Positions 1 to 5,796 of a stretch of 37,296 bases of DNA are shown here, piece after piece. The translations under genes and the position numbers were made by a program. Under the pieces are notes generated by a model, which did no database searches, had not been told where the DNA came from, and saw nothing but the letters and a program-made list of their open reading frames with translations. The stretch lies in the NCBI GenBank assembly GCA_016703895.1, contig JADJBE010000014.1:1-37296 (forward strand), in the 5' to 3' direction. Positions within the stretch are counted from its first letter, which is position 1. Each line of letters opens with the position of its first letter. Origin of the DNA: Pseudomonadota bacterium (lineage in GTDB: Bacteria; Pseudomonadota; Gammaproteobacteria; Steroidobacterales; Steroidobacteraceae).

Positions 1-635
1 CTGATCCTGGCGCGTCCAACGAAATCGGAAAGCCTATTCGTGCAGATCATCGGACGTGCGTTGCGGACGGCTCGAGGGCAAAGACGATGCGTTGATCCTT
101 GACCATTCCGACACGCACATGCGGCTTGAATGGTCACCGACATCGATGTCGACGAGTTGGACAGTGGCAACGACAAGCGCGCTAAATCGAAGCGCAAGGA
201 GCGAAAAGACCCGCTGCCGGAAGTGCTGCCCGCAATGCACAGCACTCATGCCGGTGCTCTCCGAAATCATGCGTTGCGTGTGGGCACGAAATGCCAGTGA
301 TCCCAGGCATCGAGCAGGTTGATGGCGACCTGGTTGCATTCGGCGGTGGAGCGCAGGGGCGGACAGGTCGCGTTGTCGACCTTCTAGCAAAAATGCCTCG
401 CCGATCGGTCTATGCGCAACTCAACCACATTCGTTTTGAGCGAGGGCGCAAGTCGGGTTGGGTAGCGCACAAGTACAGAACGATTTTCGGAAACTGGCCG
501 TCGAGTAGTTTCAACGAACTGGACTTGGAAGACCCGCTGCCAGAGTTGTTGTCGTGGGTACGCAGTGAAGACATTCGGTTCGTGAAGTCGCGTCATTCAA
601 ACAACTCAAACGCGGGGGCGGACCATGCGGCCTAA
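1..635 (+). pseudogene. Phage DEAD/DEAH-box helicase, C-terminal part, frameshifted and cut by window edge
   Basis: Only the C-terminal third is in the window. Frame 1 opens with LILARPTKSESLFVQIIGRALRT, which contains the superfamily-2 helicase motif VI pattern (Q-x2-GRxxR). The homology then moves to frame 2 near 75 (GKDDALILDHSDTHMRL), to frame 1 near 130 (TDIDVDELD), to frame 2 near 215 (CCPQC) and to frame 3 near 260 (SCVACGHEMPV). Together these rebuild one protein with a C-x2-C...C-x2-C zinc ribbon and the tail GWVAHKYRTIFGNWP, usual for phage replication helicases. Each shift is explained by one base gained or lost in a run of two or three identical bases. The restored frame stops at 635 and overlaps the primase start at 625, as expected of an operon. 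The family call is firm; whether the shifts are real or sequencing errors is open. Confidence 0.8.
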
Positions 636-1518
636 CAACATTCACGACATTGCGCGCGGCAAGTGGGGGGCAATTCTTCCAGCCTTGGGAGTTCCTATGT
701 CAGCACTGAGCAGAAAGCACGGCCCGTGCCCGATGTGTGGCGGTTCTGATCGCTATCGCTTCGACGACAAAGGCGGGTCGGGGTCGTACTACTGCAACCA
801 ATGTGGGGCCGGGTCTGGTGTTGATCTGGTGATGGGGGTTCTCGGGCTGGATTTTTCAGAAGCCCGCAAGCGCATCCTGGCCGAAGCAGGGCATGCGCCG
901 GTGGTAGTCGCCAAGGCAGCGCGGGCGGAAGGCGAAGCCGCCACCAAGATCGTGGACGACATATGGCGCACGAGTCATCCACTCAACGGGTTTGATGCCG
1001 CATCGAAGTATCTCGAAAAGCGCGGCCTGCGCATGGACCCTTGGCCCAAGTTGCTGCGCTTCCATCCTCGTATGCGGTATGTCCACGAAGACAAGTCTGT
1101 GACTTATCACCCGGCACTCGTAGCGCGCTTTGTTGGGGCTGCTGCAGCGGCATTTCAGGTGCAGACGATTTATCTGACCGAGGATGGCGACAAGGCAGAT
1201 TTGCCGAGCGTTAAAAAGTTCGCGCCGTGCAAGTTCCCATTCGGCGGAGCGGTTCGCTTGTGTCCATCGTCCGAAACGATGGGCATTGCTGAAGGTATTG
1301 AAACGGCAATGGCCGCAATGATCCTCTACGACGTCCCAGTTTGGGCAACGTTCACCGAGGGACTGCTTTTGAAATGGGAGCCGCCGCAGACGGCAAAAAA
1401 CATCATCATCTTCGCGGATGCAGACCAATCCTACAAAGGGCAGGCATCCGCGTTTGCTTTGGCGCATCGCCTCAAGACTGAGGGATATCGCGTTGACGGC
1501 AGGTGCCTGAAGAACTGA
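625..1518 (+). CDS. Phage DNA primase with zinc ribbon and Toprim domain, C-terminus displaced by frameshift
   Basis: The product should synthesise RNA primers at the phage replication fork with the helicase encoded just upstream (11-bp overlap). Residues 35-60 form a zinc ribbon (CPMC and CNQC, Cys 35, 38, 57, 60) of the P4/T7-primase type. Residues about 220-290 form a Toprim domain, with the acidic motif in GIAEGIETAMAA and the DxD-type motif in IIIFADADQSYKG. No helicase domain is fused, so this is a stand-alone primase. The frame ends early at RVDGRCLKN. The expected tail (PEELTL, then DWNDIL) continues in the two other frames and stops at 1672, overlapping the next start. The protein as encoded keeps all catalytic motifs and may still fold. 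Family confidence is high. Confidence 0.85.
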   Translation: MRPNNIHDIARGKWGAILPALGVPMSALSRKHGPCPMCGGSDRYRFDDKGGSGSYYCNQCGAGSGVDLVMGVLGLDFSEARKRILAEAGHAPVVVAKAARAEGEAATKIVDDIWRTSHPLNGFDAASKYLEKRGLRMDPWPKLLRFHPRMRYVHEDKSVTYHPALVARFVGAAAAAFQVQTIYLTEDGDKADLPSVKKFAPCKFPFGGAVRLCPSSETMGIAEGIETAMAAMILYDVPVWATFTEGLLLKWEPPQTAKNIIIFADADQSYKGQASAFALAHRLKTEGYRVDGRCLKN

Positions 1519-1672
1519 CGTTGATTGGAACGACATCTTGCTTTCGGAGGGTGCTGCAGCATCACAATCGTCAAGCGTTACGTCGAGCAGCAACGGCAGG
1601 CTTCGCGCTGACGCGCGAACTCCTCTGCCTCCCCGGCATGAATGCCGGGGTTTCTCGGAGAGGAACAGATGA
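1498..1672 (+). pseudogene. Displaced C-terminal tail of the primase
   Basis: After the primase frame is lost near 1498, frame 3 reads QVPEELTL and frame 2, from about 1523, reads DWNDILLSEGAAA. This is the normal closing segment of phage Toprim primases. Two missing bases, near 1498 and 1522, explain the shifts. The restored frame ends in TGA at 1670-1672, overlapping the ATG of the next gene at 1669 in the ATGA arrangement used throughout this genome. That supports it as the ancestral stop. Confidence 0.6.
1631..1650 (+). terminator. Perfect GC-rich hairpin, possible terminator
   Basis: CCCCGGCA and TGCCGGGG form an 8-bp perfect stem closed by TGAA and followed by TTTCT. The T-tract is short, and in the restored primase frame the hairpin lies inside coding sequence. 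It could be a weak terminator, an attenuator or a structure hiding the downstream ribosome site. Confidence 0.35.
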
Positions 1673-1887
1673 AAATCCTCATCATCGCTATCATCACGAT
1701 GACCAGCGGCAGCGTTTTGGAAATCGCATCTCCGTCGTTGGAGCGCTGCGAGTACTGGCAAGCATCAGTTCGCCAAGGCGCGAAGATGGAAATCACAGAT
1801 GATGGCGGCATTCGTGAGACTGTTTTGTCTGTCGAATGCAAAGTGCAAGAAGTCTACGTGCCAGAGGCGGAAGGGTGGGAGCTATGA
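1669..1887 (+). CDS. Small protein with N-terminal signal-like segment, unknown function
   Basis: This 72-residue protein starts at the ATG preceded by GGAGAGGAACAG, a good Shine-Dalgarno site. The first 20 or so residues (MKILIIAIITMTSGSVL) are hydrophobic and look like a signal peptide or single membrane anchor. The rest is polar with two cysteines and an acidic end (EVYVPEAEGWEL), so a small exported or periplasmic protein is plausible. The stop overlaps the next start (ATGA), placing it in the operon that follows primase. I do not recognise a family. Confidence 0.6.
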   Translation: MKILIIAIITMTSGSVLEIASPSLERCEYWQASVRQGAKMEITDDGGIRETVLSVECKVQEVYVPEAEGWEL

Positions 1888-2087
1888 AACGCGCCGAATG
1901 GTTTCTCAACAACGGCTACAGCGCGAAGCGCACGTCAGAGATCACAGGCATCCCCGAAGACCTCTGCGAGGTGATGAAAAATGGCAGGTCAGAAAATCGT
2001 GCTTGGCAAGGGTTGGAAGATGAAGGACGGCAAGCCGGTTCGATCAGGAAAGGGCAAGAGCGTTTCGCAGAAAATCGCGGAGCGTAA
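1884..2087 (+). CDS. Small helix-turn-helix-like protein
   Basis: This 67-residue ORF begins MKRAEWFLNNGYSAKRTSEITGIPEDLCEVM. The pattern resembles a small DNA-binding helix-turn-helix (SAKRTSEITG-IPEDLCEVM). From about residue 33 the frame overlaps a second, better-looking small gene starting at 1981. The true protein may therefore be shorter or have been shifted, since the tail (GRSENRAWQGLEDEG) looks like out-of-frame translation. Start and operon position are supported by the ATGA overlap with the upstream gene. Function is unknown; a small regulator is a guess. Confidence 0.5.
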   Translation: MKRAEWFLNNGYSAKRTSEITGIPEDLCEVMKNGRSENRAWQGLEDEGRQAGSIRKGQERFAENRGA

Positions 2088-2130
2088 GAACCCAAAGCGC
2101 AAATGGGGCAAAGCAGCAAAGAGCGGGTGA
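1981..2130 (+). CDS. Small lysine-rich basic protein
   Basis: This is a 49-residue ORF beginning MAGQKIVLGKGWKMKDGKPV and ending KRKWGKAAKSG. It is strongly basic, Lys/Arg/Gly-rich and has no acidic clusters, as in small phage nucleic-acid-binding proteins. AGGTG lies about eight bases before the ATG. Its TGA overlaps the ATG of the next gene at 2130, which is the main argument for expression. It overlaps the 3' half of the preceding ORF in another frame. No family recognised. Confidence 0.55.
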   Translation: MAGQKIVLGKGWKMKDGKPVRSGKGKSVSQKIAERKNPKRKWGKAAKSG

Positions 2131-2327
2131 TGGAAAGTTTAACGCCTGCCGACATCGAATTGATCCGCGTGTGTCTAGCCTACTCGGACGCCACGGATTG
2201 CCACATAACACGAGTGCCGAGTTTCGTTCTGCGTCGTCTACTCAATGAGGGAACCAATGACGCAAGCCACGATAGCACCGACGCCAGAGCGGATCGCCAA
2301 GGGCGGCCTGGAACGCCCCGTCTATGA
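2130..2327 (+). CDS. Small hypothetical phage protein
   Basis: This 65-residue protein begins MESLTPADIELIRVCLAYSD. It has a helical amphipathic N-terminus and a polar, probably unstructured C-terminus (THDASHDSTDARADRQGR-like). The start is fixed by the ATGA overlap with the basic-protein gene upstream, and it overlaps the start of the DUF6456-like gene by about 70 bases in another frame. I see no diagnostic motif. It belongs to the early-right operon by position. Confidence 0.5.
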   Translation: MESLTPADIELIRVCLAYSDATDCHITRVPSFVLRRLLNEGTNDASHDSTDARADRQGRPGTPRL

Positions 2328-2754
2328 CCAGAAGCAGAAGCGCGATTACTATCGCCACCAATCGCCGTTCGAGCGACTGCACAACGGCGGTCAGATCACG
2401 CAGGAGCAAGCACTCGCAGGGATGAAACTTGAGCGCCACATGATCGGCGCATCAGGTGCGGACGCTCGAATGGATGACGGCGGACCTAGCGATCTTGACG
2501 GCATCCCGGCACGCACACGCCATTCTCTGTCCGTATCCAATGCGCAAAAGATGGTGCCTCAGCGTCAGTGGGCGGCCTTGATGATGCTGATCGAGGTAAC
2601 GGAGCGCCTCTACGAAATCGGCGGAGCGTTGTGCCAGCGCAAGAGCAAAGACCAGGCCGCAGCCGCGGCTCTCGTGTTGATCCAAGAAGGGCTTGACGTC
2701 CTTGTGGTGCAATGGGGCCTGTCCACCTCACGTCACCGGCCTCCAAGTCGTTAG
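2257..2754 (+). CDS. DUF6456-like phage protein, candidate regulator
   Basis: The start is the ATG of MTQATIAPTPE, preceded by GAGGGAACC. The protein is 165 residues. It has the outline I know from alphaproteobacterial DUF6456 proteins. A short N-terminal segment reads QSPFERLHNGGQITQEQALAG (first part shown), with the SP-x-L-x3-G-x-I-x3-Q-x2-AG pattern. Then come an acidic linker and a helical C-terminal half (WAALMMLIEVTERLYEIGGAL, RKSKDQAAAAALVL) ending in WGL. Such genes sit at the end of early operons in many alphaproteobacterial phages, where a late-transcription role is often supposed. The role here is inference. The last 17 codons lie in the 87-bp repeat that recurs at 4148. Confidence 0.5.
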   Translation: MTQATIAPTPERIAKGGLERPVYDQKQKRDYYRHQSPFERLHNGGQITQEQALAGMKLERHMIGASGADARMDDGGPSDLDGIPARTRHSLSVSNAQKMVPQRQWAALMMLIEVTERLYEIGGALCQRKSKDQAAAAALVLIQEGLDVLVVQWGLSTSRHRPPSR

Positions 2755-2790
2755 CGTGTCAGGCGTGCCGCTTGTGGCGGTAGGAAAAAG
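2704..2790. repeat. 87-bp direct repeat, copy 1
   Basis: Positions 2704-2790 match 4148-4234 at 86 of 87 bases; the only difference is T at 2751 versus A at 4195. The repeat starts in the last codons of the DUF6456-like gene and ends in TAGGAAAAAG. It brackets an insertion of about 1.36 kb. It is too long to be a transposase target duplication and is long enough for recombinational excision. Confidence 0.95.
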
Positions 2791-2865
2791 ACGAGCGCAC
2801 GCTTGAAGTGCAGGACGGAACGGATCCTTTCTCCGTGATCTTCGACTTCATTAGGCACGATTCAT

Positions 2866-3441
2866 ATGATTAGTCTCAGAAAGTCCTGGCAAAACGTTGC
2901 CAATAATTGGGCCTACTACTGGAAGCAGTATGGCGGCATAAAAGCGCTATTCGCGTCCCCGTATTTTGGTATAGCTATAATTTTATCTATGGTTAGCATC
3001 TATTGGGGACCCGATAAAAATTGGGTAGACAGTTCGTTAGCTATTATTCCGAGCCTCTTGGGCTTCTCTATTGGCGGGTTTGCCATTTTACTTGTTTTTT
3101 CGAGCGATAGGTTTCTTGCGATAATTTCGGAAGAAGGAAGTGAGAATTCATTGTTTTTAAAGGCAAGTGTTACATTCGTCCATTTCATCGTTGTCCAGGT
3201 TTTCGCCCTTGTCACCATAATGCTCGCATATGCAGGCGTTCCATTTATGCATACGGTGGCCATAATAGGGCTTTATTATTCCGTCATGACAGCCCTGGCG
3301 GCGTGCTTCGTTCTTTTTGATATTGCACAAGTATACAATAGTGCATCTGGTGTTTTTAATTGCGAAAACAGCCAAGAGGCGAATCCAAGAGTTGAATCTG
3401 ATTCAAATGCTCAGCCACCTAAACATCGTCGAGTCGGATAG
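2866..3441 (+). CDS. Four-helix membrane protein, candidate superinfection-exclusion or defence moron
   Basis: This 191-residue protein has four predicted membrane spans at about 33-47, 58-80, 102-124 and 130-152. A cytoplasmic amphipathic N-terminus (SWQNVANNWAYYWKQYGG) and a polar C-terminal tail flank them. The layout GFSIGGFAILLVFSSDRFLAII followed by FVHFIVVQ (quoted in parts) matches a widespread, functionally uncharacterised family I associate with accessory islands. Codon use is AT-rich, unlike the phage genes. It stands alone on the + strand with no early-operon overlaps and no strong ribosome site, and it ends convergent with the next gene (23-bp overlap). A membrane effector that protects a lysogen is the best guess from context, but nothing in the sequence proves it. 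Confidence 0.65.
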   Translation: MISLRKSWQNVANNWAYYWKQYGGIKALFASPYFGIAIILSMVSIYWGPDKNWVDSSLAIIPSLLGFSIGGFAILLVFSSDRFLAIISEEGSENSLFLKASVTFVHFIVVQVFALVTIMLAYAGVPFMHTVAIIGLYYSVMTALAACFVLFDIAQVYNSASGVFNCENSQEANPRVESDSNAQPPKHRRVG

Positions 3442-3628
3442 AAATTGCACCGATCGCGATTAAGCATTGGGCCATAAAGCTCGCTGAAAATTTCCCCCGT
3501 GCGAGCTTATTCCGAATGTTGACTTCCTTCTCGTCAACCCCGATCTCGGCCAGCTTCTCGACAAGCATTGACGAATTCGAATCACTGCCCAATAATCCTT
3601 TGGTTCGAATCAGTTCGAACAAAAGCAA
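3419..3628 (-). CDS. DUF6471-type protein, probably 5'-truncated
   Basis: The 69-residue frame from a TTG codon contains VEKLAEIGVDEKEVNIRNKL then ARGKFSASFMAQCL. This is the core of the small DUF6471 family (LAxxGV-xE-x-NIRNKxxRGxFSxxFxxQCLxxIG), which has a helix-turn-helix-like fold and turns up in accessory regions. The usual N-terminus with a Trp-containing helix is replaced by SDSNSS-rich sequence. A terminator-like hairpin (3627-3659) sits exactly on the proposed start. The gene may therefore be cut at its 5' end. It faces the membrane protein and overlaps it at the 3' end. The family call is fairly sure; expression is doubtful. Confidence 0.6.
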   Translation of the reverse strand: MLLFELIRTKGLLGSDSNSSMLVEKLAEIGVDEKEVNIRNKLARGKFSASFMAQCLIAIGAISIRLDDV

Positions 3629-3659
3629 ACCCCCACCCGTTGGAGCGGGTAGGGGTTTT
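3627..3659. terminator. Bidirectional rho-independent-type hairpin
   Basis: AAACCCC-ACCCG pairs with CGGGTAGGGGTTT around TTGGAG, with TTTT on the + side and T-rich sequence on the other strand. It lies between the convergent accessory genes and the next + strand ORF and could stop transcription both ways. Confidence 0.65.
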
Positions 3660-3766
3660 AAAAAAGAAACCGCCGGGTAGGGCGGGGTGTGATCACGAAG
3701 CAGACTTTGAGTCAGCTGAGTGTTAATGTCAAGTCTTACCCGGTCACAGCCCTGAAAGGGGACAAG

Positions 3767-3979
3767 ATGACTGAAGTAAGGAAGCCGAGCTATCGGCTAA
3801 CATTCTATGATGCCGTTCCCGCACCCGCGGGGCTGAACCGAGGCCCGACAGATGAAAGACCTGTATCTAATGGGAATTATATAGTTCACTCCCCTTCCTC
3901 ACGTTTCGCCTTCCTTTCCGCCTTTTTGATTTGGTCCCGCATTTTGGTGGCGGCGACCCCCTTGTCCTTCGGACGGTAG
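3767..3979 (+). CDS. Short ORF disrupted by an IS1595-type end
   Basis: The ATG at 3767 is preceded by GAAAGGGGACAAG, a good ribosome site. The first 34 or so residues (MTEVRKPSYRLTFYDAVPAP and on) read like a real protein start. At 3872 the frame runs into the GGGAATTATATA end of the mobile-element remnant and continues as NGNYIVHSPSS to a chance stop. The natural C-terminus is therefore missing. I do not recognise the family. The frame is also open upstream to 3689. Confidence 0.4.
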   Translation: MTEVRKPSYRLTFYDAVPAPAGLNRGPTDERPVSNGNYIVHSPSSRFAFLSAFLIWSRILVAATPLSFGR

Positions 3980-4029
3980 GCGAGGACGCGGCTGGTGATC
4001 GCGTCGAGGGCTTTCAGGATTTCAGTCAT
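3886..4029 (-). CDS. Small basic protein at the end of the IS1595-type remnant
   Basis: This 47-residue protein begins MTEILKALDAITSRVLAYRP and is Lys/Arg-rich toward its C-terminus (KAERKAKREEGE). Its stop codon lies inside the terminal repeat. A 47-residue homologue lies at the same place in the complete element (30380-30523), sharing the pattern LDAxTxRVxAYRPKDKG. The start overlaps the transposase stop by ATGA. Conservation in two diverged copies suggests it is a real second gene of this IS group. Function unknown; the basic composition suggests nucleic-acid contact. Confidence 0.55.
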   Translation of the reverse strand: MTEILKALDAITSRVLAYRPKDKGVAATKMRDQIKKAERKAKREEGE

Positions 4030-4147
4030 GCGATCAGGGCCTTGTAGGTGAGCCGCTTGCCGTTGGCGGCGAACAAGAGGGAGGCGATGCGGTCCAGCGT
4101 GTGCCGGGCAACATCGCCATCGTTGAGGCGAAACGTGAACTCGCTGA
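4026..4147 (-). pseudogene. IS1595-family transposase, C-terminal fragment
   Basis: The frame reads PLSEFTFRLNDGDVARHTLD, then RIASLLFAANGKRLTYKALIA and stop. This is the normal end of IS1595-type DDE transposases (FRLN-x4-RHTLDR...GKRLTYKxLI). Everything upstream, including the zinc ribbon and the catalytic core, is absent. Unlike the copy at 30520, this fragment has a canonical transposase end with no HNH insertion, so it shows the ancestral state. Confidence 0.75.
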
Positions 4148-4234
4148 GTGGTGCAATGGGGCCTGTCCACCTCACGTCACCGGCCTCCAAGTCGATAGCG
4201 TGTCAGGCGTGCCGCTTGTGGCGGTAGGAAAAAG
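4148..4234. repeat. 87-bp direct repeat, copy 2
   Basis: Second copy of 2704-2790 with one mismatch (A at 4195). It abuts the truncated IS fragment on its left and the leader of the metallopeptidase gene on its right. It probably represents the original junction between the DUF6456-like gene and the downstream phage sequence. Confidence 0.95.
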
Positions 4235-4236
4235 GG

Positions 4237-4254
4237 GTCGGGTATTGTCCCGAC
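4237..4254 (+). other. Stem-loop in the leader of the metallopeptidase gene
   Basis: GTCGGG-TATTGT-CCCGAC is a perfect 6-bp stem with a 6-base loop, 17 bases before the ATG at 4271. There is no T-tract, so it is not an obvious terminator. It may affect translation or be the remains of an older regulatory site. Confidence 0.35.
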
Positions 4255-4270
4255 TCCAGACTTAAATTGG

Positions 4271-5713
4271 ATGACGACCATGGACCGGAATCGATACACC
4301 AACAGCCTTCTCGGACTGGACGACTACACAACAGCGGATATTCTCAACACTCCGATCGAGCGTGGATCAGTCCTTCCATTCGCAACATATGCTGATGGGA
4401 GCATAGGGCCGGCGTGGCCAGACCTAGCGCGGTCGATCGGCGGTGCCGTCAAGAAGGTCGCAACGGAGCCGATCGCGACAGCGCGGGCATTGGCTTCTGG
4501 GGCTGTCGACAGCATGGGCCGTGCCGTCACAGCTCCAGCACGCGCCTATCGCGGCGAGATGTCCGACGATCAAATGATCGACGAGGCGGCCAACATGGCG
4601 GGCTGGCTGACGCTTGGCGGGCATATGGCCCCGAAGGTACCATTGACAAAAGACTCAGCCATCGCCGCCTACAAGGGAATGCGGTATCGCGGCGAGCCAT
4701 CTGCAATCGATACGCTGCCGGACTTTGATTATGGGAATGGATTCCCGCAGATCGGATCAGGCTCCAGCTATGGTCGAGTGCCGGATTCCGGCGCCAATGC
4801 CATGACCGATTTTATGTACAGTAAATCAGGCAACGACATCGATTTAGTGGATGCACAATTGCGTCGTAAGTTGCGACCTGAACCTGACGTTTCGGCCCCA
4901 AATCCGTTGATACGAAACTATAAAAATGCTAATATTTATGACCCGCCAAACCTACCAAAAAGGTCGTTTTCAGACGACTATCCTGGTGAAATTCCAGCAG
5001 ACGATTTGGGGAGATTGACGCATGACATCGATGGTCGACCGTTCAACGCGGATGCAACCTACGTATTCGGACGAAGAGCTGTGGGAGGACATGAAGAAGC
5101 CTTCTCGGCGCCGACGATTTCAGACGTTAACGCAATCTCAGAGAGACTCAATGGCCAGGGGCTTGAGAGCGTTGCGCGCCGAGAGATTGGCGGCGACTCA
5201 GGCCGATTTAAAAAAACATACAATCTAAACAACGATGCTGAATATCACGCCTATGTGGCCAATGATCTGACGCCATCTCAGGTTCCGAAAGTAGGCCTGC
5301 ACGAAATCGGTCATGGCATAGATACATTCGCAAATGAAATCCCGATTGATGGTCTCTCGAAGGAATTGGGTCGACTATATCACGATTTGAATGACTCGAT
5401 GGGAAGGCGCGGCAAACCAACAAAGCCAAGTCTTCAAACAAACCCGTCAACCATGGGATACAAGGGAGATGACGTCCCGCGCGAGTTCATGGCTGAAGCG
5501 ATCCGCGCTTACATGCAGGACCCGAATTACATCAAGTCCGTCGCGCCCAAAACAGCAGCGCGCATTCGGGAACATGTGAACGGTAATCCAAGGTTCTCAG
5601 ACCTAGTTCAGTTCAATTCCAACGGCCGCAACGCGATGATGCCAGGTGTTATGTTGCAGGACACGTCACGTCGTGGGATTTTGGACGAATACGACGAAGG
5701 CCCGATCTACTGA
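4271..5713 (+). CDS. Probable virion-carried zinc metallopeptidase (HExxH)
   Basis: The 480-residue protein has two parts. Residues 1-120 hold GPAWPDLARSIGGAV, Ala-rich helices, then MSDDQMIDEAANMAGWLTLGG. I associate this module with N-termini of variable, probably ejected virion proteins in rhizobial phages. Residues 125-260 are poorly conserved linker. The C-terminal domain carries HEIGH at 344-348 and a downstream REFMAEAIRAY with Glu 405/409 placed to be the third zinc ligand, so a zincin-like peptidase is likely. It ends in a terminator hairpin overlapping its stop. It stands alone, not overlapping its neighbours. The substrate is unknown: it could act in the infected cell after ejection or on the cell wall. 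Peptidase call good; delivery role is inference. Confidence 0.65.
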   Translation: MTTMDRNRYTNSLLGLDDYTTADILNTPIERGSVLPFATYADGSIGPAWPDLARSIGGAVKKVATEPIATARALASGAVDSMGRAVTAPARAYRGEMSDDQMIDEAANMAGWLTLGGHMAPKVPLTKDSAIAAYKGMRYRGEPSAIDTLPDFDYGNGFPQIGSGSSYGRVPDSGANAMTDFMYSKSGNDIDLVDAQLRRKLRPEPDVSAPNPLIRNYKNANIYDPPNLPKRSFSDDYPGEIPADDLGRLTHDIDGRPFNADATYVFGRRAVGGHEEAFSAPTISDVNAISERLNGQGLESVARREIGGDSGRFKKTYNLNNDAEYHAYVANDLTPSQVPKVGLHEIGHGIDTFANEIPIDGLSKELGRLYHDLNDSMGRRGKPTKPSLQTNPSTMGYKGDDVPREFMAEAIRAYMQDPNYIKSVAPKTAARIREHVNGNPRFSDLVQFNSNGRNAMMPGVMLQDTSRRGILDEYDEGPIY

Positions 5714-5721
5714 CCGGGCCT
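5698..5721 (+). terminator. Terminator hairpin at the end of the metallopeptidase gene
   Basis: AGGCCCG and CGGGCCT form a 7-bp perfect stem with a 10-base loop containing the end of the gene, followed by CCTTTGTCATTT. The T-tract is modest. It separates this + strand gene from the convergent minus-strand cassette. Confidence 0.55.
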
Positions 5722-5727
5722 CCTTTG

Positions 5728-5796
5728 TCATTTAATGATGCGGATCAGTTCGTCAATGTCCGCCTGTGTAATTGGAGTAGCGAAATCCAGTCTCAT
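5728..5796 (-). CDS. 22-residue microprotein at the end of the minus-strand cassette
   Basis: MRLDFATPITQADIDELIRI followed by IK and stop. Its ATG overlaps the stop of the upstream membrane-protein gene in the ATGA arrangement shared by most genes in this cassette. It is otherwise too short to judge. It reads like a helix-forming fragment and could equally be chance sequence or the remains of a longer gene. Confidence 0.3.
   Translation of the reverse strand: MRLDFATPITQADIDELIRIIK

Larger units (their letters stand above)
2791..4147. other. AT-rich accessory insertion between direct repeats
   Basis: The segment between the two 87-bp repeats differs sharply in base use from its surroundings, especially 2860-3630, which is rich in A/T homopolymers. 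It carries a + strand membrane protein, a convergent DUF6471-type gene, a bidirectional terminator-like hairpin, a cut-off + strand ORF and the end of an IS1595-family element. This is the pattern of a phage moron or lysogenic-conversion island. Confidence 0.7.
3872..4147 (-). mobile_element. Truncated IS1595-family element: one terminal repeat, a small gene and the transposase C-terminus
   Basis: The segment begins with GGGAATTATATA...ACTCCC, identical over 22 bp to the left end of the complete element at 30351. Inward come a 47-residue ORF and then the last 40 or so residues of an IS1595-type transposase. The element stops abruptly at 4147, where the second 87-bp repeat starts. The other terminal repeat and about 80% of the transposase are missing. 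From 4027 to 4062 it is identical to 30521-30556, so both elements descend from the same family. Confidence 0.75.

Noticed and set aside
1..635. Programmed ribosomal frameshifting in the helicase
   Set aside because: Shifts of both signs at four ordinary sites without slippery heptamers or downstream structures are not compatible with programmed frameshifting.
856..1761. 301-residue minus-strand ORF antisense to the primase
   Set aside because: The + strand frame carries a zinc ribbon and Toprim motifs; the antisense frame has no family features.
4237..4254. Phage attachment site at the stem-loop or the 87-bp repeats
   Set aside because: No integrase gene or tRNA is nearby in the window, so nothing supports an att site over an ordinary repeat.
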